A stretch of 18,443 nucleotides of DNA from Oligoflexia bacterium (GTDB taxonomy: Bacteria > Bdellovibrionota > UBA1018): NCBI GenBank assembly GCA_903928955.1, contig CAIYTD010000009.1:1-18443 (forward strand), given 5' to 3'. This document shows positions 9,067-14,434 of this stretch, one piece after another. Each line of letters opens with the position of its first letter. Position 1 is the stretch's first letter. Position numbers and translations under genes: made by a program. The notes beneath the pieces are model-generated. The model was not told the origin of the DNA. It worked only from the letters and a program-made list of their open reading frames with translations, and made no database searches.

Positions 9067-9480
9067 ATGAATAGGATATTAGCGACAATCTGGCTAATAG
9101 CCTCAGCAGGGTGTATGGATAAATCCTCGTCGGAAGGATACGCGCTACCGGGGATGAGCGATACTCCAGAAACTCCTTCAAAAACTGCAGATGATGTTTG
9201 TGCGAAAGTCAAAAATGACTACATGAAAGTTGCAAATGGTTTCACAATTTTCGAAATCCCTTTCATTCTAACTTGCGACCATATTATTAATCAAATAGGA
9301 TTAATCCAAAAATTTATTAACCGATATGAGGCTCATCCTGATTTTAGTTGTACTTTTACAATAAAATCCGACACTACGTTGGATAATCCGTCTGTTACAA
9401 AAACAAGACAATCTATCCTAGCAGAAGCAAATAGCTGGCTAAGCGAGGCTCAGCAAATCTCTTCAGACCGTGGATGCTAA
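9067..9480 (+). CDS. Small lipoprotein of unknown function
   Basis: The 137-residue product begins with a short hydrophobic signal ending in SAGC, a lipobox with the acylated cysteine at residue 16, followed by Met and Asp. By the rule known from enterics the +2 residue is not Asp, which would favour the outer membrane. A Ser/Pro/Thr-rich linker (about 17-40) leads to a small domain with four cysteines, C45, C70, C95 and the C-terminal C137, which could form two disulfides. No known domain is recognised. AAAGGA lies 8-13 nt upstream of the ATG. The gene starts 18 nt after the large secreted-protein gene and shares its AT-rich composition, so the two are very likely one operon and may work together; a partner, anchor or immunity role is inference only. 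Confidence 0.85.
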   Translation: MNRILATIWLIASAGCMDKSSSEGYALPGMSDTPETPSKTADDVCAKVKNDYMKVANGFTIFEIPFILTCDHIINQIGLIQKFINRYEAHPDFSCTFTIKSDTTLDNPSVTKTRQSILAEANSWLSEAQQISSDRGC

Positions 9481-9492
9481 TATTACAATTTA

Positions 9493-9522
9493 ACCCGCTC
9501 CCTAAACCACAGCGTTGCGGGT
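9493..9522 (+). terminator. Weak hairpin after the lipoprotein gene
   Basis: ACCCGC at 9493-9498 pairs with GCGGGT at 9517-9522, a GC-rich 6-bp stem with a wide 18-nt loop, 12 nt after the lipoprotein stop. The following bases (ACTTTCCC) are only slightly T-rich. It may terminate the two-gene operon, but it lacks a proper U-tract. Confidence 0.25.
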
Positions 9523-9575
9523 ACTTTCCCAGCGAATGATCAAGATTCCTGATTAAGTCTGGTAAATGCTGTGAT

Positions 9576-9876
9576 ACTTTCTGACCCTATTATGCAAGCT
9601 GCGCAGGTTTTAGGGGAACTCGACTCATTACTCTCTCTCCCGATTGACTCAAACGAACTGGAGGGTTCTCCCCAGCTCTCTCTTTTTGCCCCGCACAGTG
9701 AAACAAAGAAAGAAGTTCAGACAGAACCCCTTGTTCCCCATCCGATTTTTCAGGAAATAGAAAGTGTCGATATTAATCAGATGACACCTCTTCAAGCCCT
9801 GGGTTTCGTCGTAAAGCTGAAAGAACTCTGTTCTGCGTCCGAATGCATAAAGGCCGATGGTAGGTTCCTTGCGTAG
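9576..9876 (+). pseudogene. Collapsed second copy of the mutS 3' end
   Basis: Bases 9576-9655 match mutS 4257-4336 and bases 9652-9844 match mutS 5041-5233. The intervening 706 nt, which in mutS encode Walker A, Walker B and the rest of the ATPase core, are missing, and a (CT)5 tract in mutS is (CT)4 here. Together 708 nt are lost, a multiple of three, so a GTG-started frame at 9571-9876 remains open for 101 codons (it contains NELEGSPQLSLFAP). The tail is about 97% identical to mutS. Homology stops within the codons after SASE, and a foreign C-terminus follows. There is no Shine-Dalgarno for the GTG. The copy cannot act as a MutS ATPase; it is best read as a relic of recombination or integration. 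A short peptide keeping the clamp-binding-like segment cannot be excluded. Confidence 0.85.
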
Positions 9877-10009
9877 CAGCTTTTGTCTATTTCAGGAGCA
9901 ATTTTTACTTTCGCTTGATATAGTCCTCAAACTTCTTTAGATCAACGAGCTGCGGAAACGCATACTATTCGAAAGCGTCCCCATGGCTCAGGTTGGATTT
10001 ATTTTTTAT
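9877..10009. other. Short non-coding spacer after the mutS relic
   Basis: No ORF is supported. The 18-nt stretch at 9904-9921 matches 5464-5481 downstream of intact mutS at 15 positions, all three mismatches being transitions. This could be eroded duplicate of the mutS downstream region. A T-rich segment (around 9998-10007) precedes the strong ribosome binding site of the peroxiredoxin gene; no clear promoter is seen. Confidence 0.35.
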
Positions 10010-10015
10010 AGGAGG
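10010..10015 (+). promoter_or_regulatory. Strong Shine-Dalgarno that fixes the GTG start of the peroxiredoxin gene
   Basis: AGGAGG at 10010-10015 is a full consensus ribosome binding site, 5 nt before the GTG at 10021. It justifies the non-ATG start, and it is the best ribosome binding site in the window. Confidence 0.8.
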
Positions 10016-10020
10016 TTGCA

Positions 10021-10503
10021 GTGATTGCACTTAAGTTTAACGATGAAGCTCCGAATTTTACCAGCACTAACCAGGATGGAAAAATGGTCCGCCTCTCGGA
10101 TTACAAAGGCAGATTTGTCCTTATTTATTTCTATCCCAAGGATGATACTCCGGGTTGTACGAAGCAAGCCTGTAACTTTCGGGACGGATTCTCCCAGCTC
10201 AAGGAATGCAATACCGTTATTTTAGGTGCTTCCACACAAGATCAAGCGAGTCATCTTGAGTTTAAGAAAAAATATCAATTACCCTTTGATCTACTTGTAG
10301 ATCCAGACAGAAAATTAGCTGAATCATTTGGAATCGGAAGTATTCCTCTTATTGGACTGACAAAGCGGGAAAGCGTTTTAATAAGTCCTGAGCAAAAAAT
10401 TGTTAAAATTTATTCTGATGTGAACCCCACTACTCATTTTCAAGAGGTTTTAGAAGATATTCAGAAAGTAGCTGCGACTCCTCTTCCTAAGGAAAATGCA
10501 TGA
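10021..10503 (+). CDS. bcp: Peroxiredoxin, Bcp/PrxQ type
   Basis: Thiol peroxidase that reduces H2O2 and organic hydroperoxides in the cytoplasm, recycled by thioredoxin. The 160-residue protein has the AhpC/TSA thioredoxin fold: FNDEAPNFT near residue 6, strand VLIYFYPKDDTPGC with peroxidatic Cys46, and Cys51 five residues later (CTKQAC), the resolving-cysteine arrangement typical of Bcp/PrxQ. FDLLVDPDRKLAESFGI around 90-105 is also characteristic. The C-terminal third around IPLIGLTKRESVLIS departs from the more common G..R.TFLID pattern but keeps length and frame. The start is GTG with consensus AGGAGG. The stop overlaps the ATG of the next gene (ATGA), showing tight translational coupling to the small membrane protein. 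The gene lies just after the mutS relic. Confidence 0.93.
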   Translation: MIALKFNDEAPNFTSTNQDGKMVRLSDYKGRFVLIYFYPKDDTPGCTKQACNFRDGFSQLKECNTVILGASTQDQASHLEFKKKYQLPFDLLVDPDRKLAESFGIGSIPLIGLTKRESVLISPEQKIVKIYSDVNPTTHFQEVLEDIQKVAATPLPKENA

Positions 10504-10715
10504 GATATATTTTATGTATTTTTTTACCTCCGTTTGCCGTCTTATCCACTGGGAAAAGTTTTCAAGCGATGTTTAATTTTTTTCTCACACTCTTTTTCTG
10601 GATTCCAGGAGTGATACACGCTTTTTTTGTTATTAACGATTGGAAGACTGAAAGCAGATTTCAGCATTTAGAGAGAAAATTTATAAAAAATGATTTACAG
10701 GCTTGGAATAGTTGA
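10500..10715 (+). CDS. YqaE/Pmp3-family small membrane protein
   Basis: The 71-residue product has the hallmark two-helix layout of the UPF0057 (PMP3/YqaE/Ric1) family: ILCIFLPPFAVLSTGKS at residues 4-20, then FNFFLTLFFWIPGVIHAFFVIND at about 25-47. The LPP..V...G and IPG.IHA.(F/W)V..D motifs are the diagnostic ones. A charged tail of about 24 residues follows, somewhat longer than in minimal members. The family sits in the inner membrane and in plants, yeast and some bacteria is linked to salt, cold and membrane-potential stress; the exact biochemical role is not established. It starts within the stop of bcp (ATGA overlap), so the two are one operon, a plausible oxidative/membrane stress pair. 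Its 3' end overlaps the minus-strand PilZ-like remnant by 21 nt. Confidence 0.88.
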   Translation: MRYILCIFLPPFAVLSTGKSFQAMFNFFLTLFFWIPGVIHAFFVINDWKTESRFQHLERKFIKNDLQAWNS

Positions 10716-10936
10716 CTTTAAAATGCTGCGATAATGTCTTTCTTCAACATCCGTTAAACCCTCGATAGAAAATTGCCCAAAACGAAGATATTATTACCCC
10801 GAAATTCCACAGGGCTTTCTAGAATTGCTGAAGCTTTTAAATGAACAATACCTGACACAAACCAAGGAAATTTCAACCACATGAATGAGGAAGCCCAATC
10901 TGGGACTGAAATATCTAGCTCTGCGAAGGATTCCAT
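10695..10936 (-). pseudogene. Possible frameshifted PilZ-domain remnant
   Basis: On the minus strand one frame starting at 10936 reads 60 codons with WLKFPWFVSGIVHLKASAIL, reminiscent of the central strands of a PilZ (c-di-GMP binding) domain. It then runs out at a stop, but the neighbouring frame continues as RFGQFSIEGLTDVEERHYRS to a TAA at 10695-10697, which resembles the usual PilZ ending (G.QF..L...ERR....). A single indel around 10770-10790 would join them. The N-terminal half with the RxxxR and (D/N)xSxxG motifs is not visible, and the upstream frame is stopped. Composition and context (between debris and the end of yqaE) suit a decaying gene. The identification rests on pattern memory of a weakly conserved fold, so it is tentative. 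Confidence 0.35.
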
Positions 10937-11145
10937 ATTGAACTGATAGCCTTATCTAGCGAAGTTCTGTTTTTTCGTAAGCGTCCTAACGCTACTGCGT
11001 GTGGATTCTTCATCCGTTCACAATAACCTAAGAGTATAGGTTCACTAAATCTTTATGTTAAATGGGCGCAATATAAATAAAACAGAATGATTTCTTTAAA
11101 TAAAAAACCTCTTTTGATATATTTTTACGAGAGGGCAAAAAACTC
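10716..11145. other. Gene-poor stretch with decayed sequence and an inverted repeat
   Basis: Apart from the PilZ-like remnant, this 430-bp stretch has no convincing gene. On the minus strand a 32-codon frame from ATG 11013 to 10915 reads MKNPHAVALGRL and then loses all family resemblance; the opening recalls small NPxAVALGRxGG-type proteins, so it may be another fragment. Close to the methyltransferase gene there is AACCTA (11025-11030) / TAGGTT (11037-11042), and GTTCAC occurs twice (about 11016 and 11040). The last 75 bp are very AT-rich, with TATAAA at 11072-11077 as a possible -10 for the methyltransferase, without a clear -35. Confidence 0.45.
11025..11042 (+). repeat. Inverted repeat upstream of the methyltransferase gene
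   Basis: AACCTA and TAGGTT form a perfect 6-bp dyad with a 6-nt centre about 100 bp before the methyltransferase ATG, just upstream of the candidate -10 at 11072. Two direct GTTCAC copies surround it. It could be an operator; nothing further supports this. Confidence 0.25.
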
Positions 11146-11994
11146 ATGAAAACAGAAATTACAAATGTCTCCGATACAGCACTCTGGGTAGCCACTTATC
11201 GAGCTCATGAAAGCAAAAGAGAAGATGCGCTCTTTCGTGATCCTCTTGCTGAATCCCTTGCTGGCGAAAAGGGAGAGCGCATTGCCCGCTCGATGAAAGG
11301 CTCTGCCTATGTTTCTTGGTCAGTGATCATTCGGACTTACATTATTGATGCCTATATTCTTCATTTAGTATCTCAAGGAATAGACACAGTAATTAATTTA
11401 GGAGCAGGATTAGATACTAGGCCTTACCGAATGAATCTTCCCCACTCACTTCACTGGATAGAAGTAGATTTTCCTCATCTCATCCAAATGAAAGAAGATC
11501 ACCTCAGAGAACAAAAACCCCATTGTCATCTAGAACGTATTCCGTTGGATCTTTCGGATCGCAAAGCTCGCACTCAGCTTTTCTCTCGAATCCAACTCCA
11601 GTCAAAAAAAATATTAGTCCTCACTGAAGGAGTCATCCCCTATCTCACTGAAGAACAAGTCGCACAATTAGCTGAAGATATTCGATTGCAAGACCATTTC
11701 CAGTTTTGGATCGTAGATTACTACTCTCCACGCATGATGCAATACATGACGAACCGAAGAATGAAACAATTAAGGAACGCTCCACTTCAATTCAGACCTT
11801 CCGATTGGTTTAGTTTTTTCAAAGATCACGGATGGCAGCCCAAAGAAATCCAATATTTAGGTGAAGTGGGAGATCAAATCGGACGATCTATGCCAACTCC
11901 CTGGTTTTTTAAGATTATTCTATTCTGTATACCAGCAAAAAGAAGGAGTGAGCATAAGCAATATCTTGCTTATGCTCTACTCCAACCTTATTAA
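11146..11994 (+). CDS. PPM1/LCM-family SAM-dependent O-methyltransferase
   Basis: A 282-residue cytoplasmic class I methyltransferase of the leucine carboxyl methyltransferase-like family (COG3315, often annotated as polyketide-type O-methyltransferase). Visible hallmarks: ALWVATYRAHES near residue 12, ALFRDPLAESLAG near 28, the SAM-binding loop INLGAGLDTRPYRM at 83-96, the acidic WIEVDFP after the next strand, PLDLSD, and the LTEGVIPYLTEEQV segment. Substrate is unknown; in this family small carboxylates, natural-product precursors or protein C-termini are methylated. GAGAGGG about 10 nt upstream supports ATG 11146. The last four bases overlap the end of the convergent minus-strand gene, and a strong hairpin that appears to terminate that neighbour is embedded in the last 60 bases of this gene. 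Confidence 0.9.
   Translation: MKTEITNVSDTALWVATYRAHESKREDALFRDPLAESLAGEKGERIARSMKGSAYVSWSVIIRTYIIDAYILHLVSQGIDTVINLGAGLDTRPYRMNLPHSLHWIEVDFPHLIQMKEDHLREQKPHCHLERIPLDLSDRKARTQLFSRIQLQSKKILVLTEGVIPYLTEEQVAQLAEDIRLQDHFQFWIVDYYSPRMMQYMTNRRMKQLRNAPLQFRPSDWFSFFKDHGWQPKEIQYLGEVGDQIGRSMPTPWFFKIILFCIPAKRRSEHKQYLAYALLQPY
11937..11983 (-). terminator. Rho-independent terminator of the DUF4360-like gene, inside the methyltransferase gene
   Basis: A perfect 11-bp inverted repeat (11950-11960 with 11967-11977, 6-nt loop ATATCT) is extended by GGAGT (11945-11949) pairing with ACTCC (11979-11983) across one bulged base, about 16 bp of stem. Read on the minus strand it is followed directly by TTCTTTTT (11944-11937). 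On the plus strand the following bases are not T-rich. It therefore fits a terminator for the minus-strand gene ending at 11991. Confidence 0.75.
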
Positions 11995-12581
11995 TGACAA
12001 GCTCTCGTTTGAACGTGGTAAACCAGTCCAGCTTTAATATCTGTACTATCTACCGTTGCTAAAACCTGATCATTGTGACTATTTGTGGTAGCAACCATAC
12101 TCGAATTGACGCGTAAATTAGTATCTACGCCGCAAGGAGACCAAACAATAGCTCCTGCCTCCACTTGATCTGTTACCAAGTAGTCTTGACTTTGAGGGCC
12201 CGAGAAAAAACGGCTCGTGCGAGGACCCACTCCCCCAGCAAAAAAATAATCAACACTCAATCGAGAAGATCCCCCCGCTGGGATTCTATTAAATCCTCTA
12301 TAATCCAATTGAAAAAGTGAAATACTCACTCCCTGAGGGACATGAACTGGAACAGCAATATTGCAAGATTTTCGATCCGTATTTCTCCCTGTCGTATAGC
12401 CTGCCTCTGCTTGATAGGAATCAAACAATACACTGAGTGTTTTAGAATCAGGACTCAGTGCAGCCGAAAGAGATCCATTGGGACACCCATTTCCGCCATA
12501 AGCAGGTTGTCCTAGTCGAATATCATCCGAGAATGCAGACGAAGAACTCAACGCGATTATTGTTAAAATTATTTTCTTCAT
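11991..12581 (-). CDS. Secreted DUF4360-like protein
   Basis: The 196-residue product starts MKKIILTIIALSSSSAFSDD, a Sec signal peptide cleaved around residue 18. The mature part matches what is known of DUF4360 (PF14273): GGNGCPNGSLSAALSPD, LSVLFDSYQAEAG, KSCNIAVPVHVPQGVSISLF, DYRGF, YFFAGG, SRFFSGP, a WSPCG near the middle of the C-terminal half, LRVNSS and a closing ATVDS...YHV..R.C. The four cysteines suit two disulfides. The domain is found in exported proteins of fungi and several bacteria; its role is not known. ATG 12581 is chosen over an upstream in-frame ATG at 12608 because five Gs (12587-12591) lie 5 nt before it and it begins a proper signal peptide. The gene is monocistronic, with a strong terminator beyond its stop. 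Confidence 0.88.
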   Translation of the reverse strand: MKKIILTIIALSSSSAFSDDIRLGQPAYGGNGCPNGSLSAALSPDSKTLSVLFDSYQAEAGYTTGRNTDRKSCNIAVPVHVPQGVSISLFQLDYRGFNRIPAGGSSRLSVDYFFAGGVGPRTSRFFSGPQSQDYLVTDQVEAGAIVWSPCGVDTNLRVNSSMVATTNSHNDQVLATVDSTDIKAGLVYHVQTRACH

Positions 12582-12705
12582 TTTTTCCCCCTTTATAAAA
12601 TTCCACAATCAATAAAAGCAATTCTAATGCCAAATACTGCAAAATAAAAATCCAATTATTCCAATCATTTAATGCATTGAATCAATTAAATAAATAAGAT
12701 AAAAC

Positions 12706-12717
12706 AGCACCAGTGCT
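12706..12717. repeat. Short palindrome between divergent genes
   Basis: AGCAC-CA-GTGCT is a 12-bp interrupted palindrome in an otherwise AT-rich 196 or 223-bp region between the DUF4360-like gene and the divergent hypothetical gene. It could be a regulator binding site. Nothing else in the window repeats it. Confidence 0.2.
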
Positions 12718-12768
12718 CATTTATACTGTGTAAATTAAAAAAAGAGTCATTTCGTAACCGATACTCAC

Positions 12769-12796
12769 TTGATATTCTAATGATCCAGAGTAGATT
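12769..12796 (+). promoter_or_regulatory. Candidate promoter of the 12805 gene, implying a nearly leaderless mRNA
   Basis: TTGATA at 12769-12774 and TAGATT at 12791-12796 are separated by 16 nt and match the sigma70 hexamers at 5/6 and 4/6 positions. The -10 ends 8 nt before the ATG at 12805, so transcription would begin at or beside the start codon. No Shine-Dalgarno is visible before that ATG, which would agree with leaderless translation. Confidence 0.3.
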
Positions 12797-12804
12797 AAGA
12801 ATAT

Positions 12805-13380
12805 ATGCTAACCACTTCACAATTCAGCGAAATTAAACAAAGAACCGAATGCCAAGAAAAACTTCCTCTAGAAGTTGCAATGCAAGATCGAATTCTCCTC
12901 GTAGCAGAGGTCGAAAGACTCACTCGATTTGTGAAAAATTTTTCAGAGCAAGTGAATCACAAGCTCGATAAACTCGAAATAGACATGGGATGCTTAGAAA
13001 CTGAAAATGAACGTCTTCGAAGAACAGGGAAAAGTTCAAGCATTGAAAGAGATGCCTGTGTGTGCCTGATCGCTCAGTTTGCTCTCGCTCTCAAAATGTC
13101 CGCAGGTATCGGAAAATATGAAATACTGGAACAAGATAAAAATCAGCAGCCCATCGTTCAACTCCAAAATAGAGTGATTGTTGATTTACCCAGCGGTCAG
13201 GTTTCCTGGGATTATCTGGATGAAGAAGCACATCTCTTCGAAAAACTCCCCGCTTATCCTGGAGCATTTCAATCCCAAACGATTCAAGAAATTTATTCAA
13301 AAATACTAAATCCAGAAATTCCAGAATCCGCTGAAATACCTCAAACGGAATCTTCACCGCTTCTTTCTCCAATTTTATAA
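12805..13380 (+). CDS. Hypothetical protein with N-terminal coiled coil and LPSGQVSW motif
   Basis: The 191-residue product has no signal peptide. Residues 1-75 are helical and charged, with heptad-like VAEVERLTRFVKNF and KLDKLEIDMGCLETENERLR, a short coiled coil. Residues 80-165 form a small domain with KYEILEQD, VIVDLPSGQVSWDYLDEEAHLF and AYPGAFQ. The DLP(S/T)GQVSWH-like string is one I associate with small proteins of phage and phage-related regions, but I cannot name a family with certainty. A Pro/Ser-rich tail ends the protein. ATG 12805 lacks a ribosome binding site. Its last 40 nt overlap the end of mutY on the other strand. No function is assigned. Confidence 0.65.
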   Translation: MLTTSQFSEIKQRTECQEKLPLEVAMQDRILLVAEVERLTRFVKNFSEQVNHKLDKLEIDMGCLETENERLRRTGKSSSIERDACVCLIAQFALALKMSAGIGKYEILEQDKNQQPIVQLQNRVIVDLPSGQVSWDYLDEEAHLFEKLPAYPGAFQSQTIQEIYSKILNPEIPESAEIPQTESSPLLSPIL

Positions 13381-14393
13381 TGAGACGAGACGGCTGCAAG
13401 AGTTTTCTTCAATGCTGAACCCACCGGCACTTCTGGCTCACTCATTGTAACCCACCTCATTTCAGACTCAATCACTGGCTCAGAAAGCCTCCAGACTTGG
13501 GTAAGCCTTTGTATCTTATGACGAGTAACGGTATGTCGCGTTTCTACTTTTCCTAAAAGTTGAGGTTGAGAAAAAAGTTTCTGAGGATTTTTTACTAATA
13601 AATCCCAAAGCCCAGCTCTCCACTGCCCCCCTTTTCTTTGTTCGAGCAAAACCTTTCCTGAAACCGAGATGACACAGTGCAAATTCTCCTCCACGGAAAT
13701 CCAGATCTTAGAAGGCTTTTTAGGAGGAAAAAAATTCTGCTCCCCTGTAAGAAAAGCGCGACAGATCTCTTGGAGAGGACAAATTTCGCAGCGAGGTTTT
13801 TTAGGAGTGCAAAGGGTCGCCCCTAACTCCATCAAACCTTGATTCATCCGACTCGGTAAAATACCTGCTTGAAAACCAGTCTCAACAAAAATACGAGCGA
13901 GTCTCCAAAGCCGGCCCTTGTATTCGTATCGTTCTGAAGCGACTCGACGCACTCGACGGACTCGGGACAAAACGCGTTCTACATTTGCATCCAGAATAGG
14001 TTCAGGCAAATTAGCCGAAATCGAAAGGATTGCACCTGCTGTGTAAGGACCTACCCCAGGAATTTCTAACCACTGCTCACGGTTAGCAGGCAATCCTTCT
14101 TGAAAGATTTTCTGTGCGCCTCGATGTAAATTTCGTGCTCGAGAATAATAACCTAATCCAGCCCATAATTTCAAAACATCCTCTAATGGAGCCAAAGCTA
14201 GGTCCTTTACATGAGGAAAGTGAGAAATAAATTTTTCAAAATAGGGAATCACTGCTACCACTTGTGTTTGCTGCAACATGATTTCTGATATCCAGACACG
14301 ATAGGGAGTAGGATCATCCCGCCAAGGAAGAATTCTTTTTTTATTCTGAAACCATTGCTCCAATTGATTTAAAGAAATCAAAAACTTGCTCAT
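13341..14393 (-). CDS. mutY: A/G-specific adenine DNA glycosylase MutY
   Basis: Removes adenine mispaired with 8-oxoguanine or guanine in base-excision repair. The 350-residue protein shows LPWR (22-25), catalytic Glu37 in WISEIMLQQTQV, helix-hairpin-helix LEIPGVGPYTAGAI (109-122), catalytic Asp135 in ILDANVERVLSR, and the [4Fe-4S] ligands Cys195, Cys202, Cys205 and Cys211 in the standard C-X6-C-X2-C-X5-C spacing. The C-terminal region (about 235-340) is a NUDIX-like 8-oxoG recognition domain. Length and all key residues are normal. The ATG at 14393 has GAGGGAG about 8 nt before it. Its start is only 41 bp from that of the divergent amidase gene. Its 3' end overlaps the convergent hypothetical gene by 40 nt. 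Confidence 0.96.
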   Translation of the reverse strand: MSKFLISLNQLEQWFQNKKRILPWRDDPTPYRVWISEIMLQQTQVVAVIPYFEKFISHFPHVKDLALAPLEDVLKLWAGLGYYSRARNLHRGAQKIFQEGLPANREQWLEIPGVGPYTAGAILSISANLPEPILDANVERVLSRVRRVRRVASERYEYKGRLWRLARIFVETGFQAGILPSRMNQGLMELGATLCTPKKPRCEICPLQEICRAFLTGEQNFFPPKKPSKIWISVEENLHCVISVSGKVLLEQRKGGQWRAGLWDLLVKNPQKLFSQPQLLGKVETRHTVTRHKIQRLTQVWRLSEPVIESEMRWVTMSEPEVPVGSALKKTLAAVSSHYKIGERSGEDSV

Positions 14394-14434
14394 CTGGACT
14401 CCCTCTCATAAGCTAAAGAAAGGGGGAAGCAAGA

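Noticed and set aside
9493..9522. Attachment site (attL/attR) for a site-specific integrase
   Set aside because: The hairpin is not repeated near 5254-5500, and no recombinase gene lies in the block; xerD at 17870 is a chromosomal-type gene 8 kb away.
5254..9575. Insertion sequence or transposon as the source of the block
   Set aside because: No transposase or integrase is present, and I found no terminal inverted repeats or short target-site duplication; the flanking repeat is mutS sequence, which favours homologous recombination.
10025..10225. 66-codon plus-strand frame overlapping the start of bcp
   Set aside because: It lies in another frame of a clear peroxiredoxin with a consensus ribosome binding site and catalytic cysteines; nothing supports dual coding.
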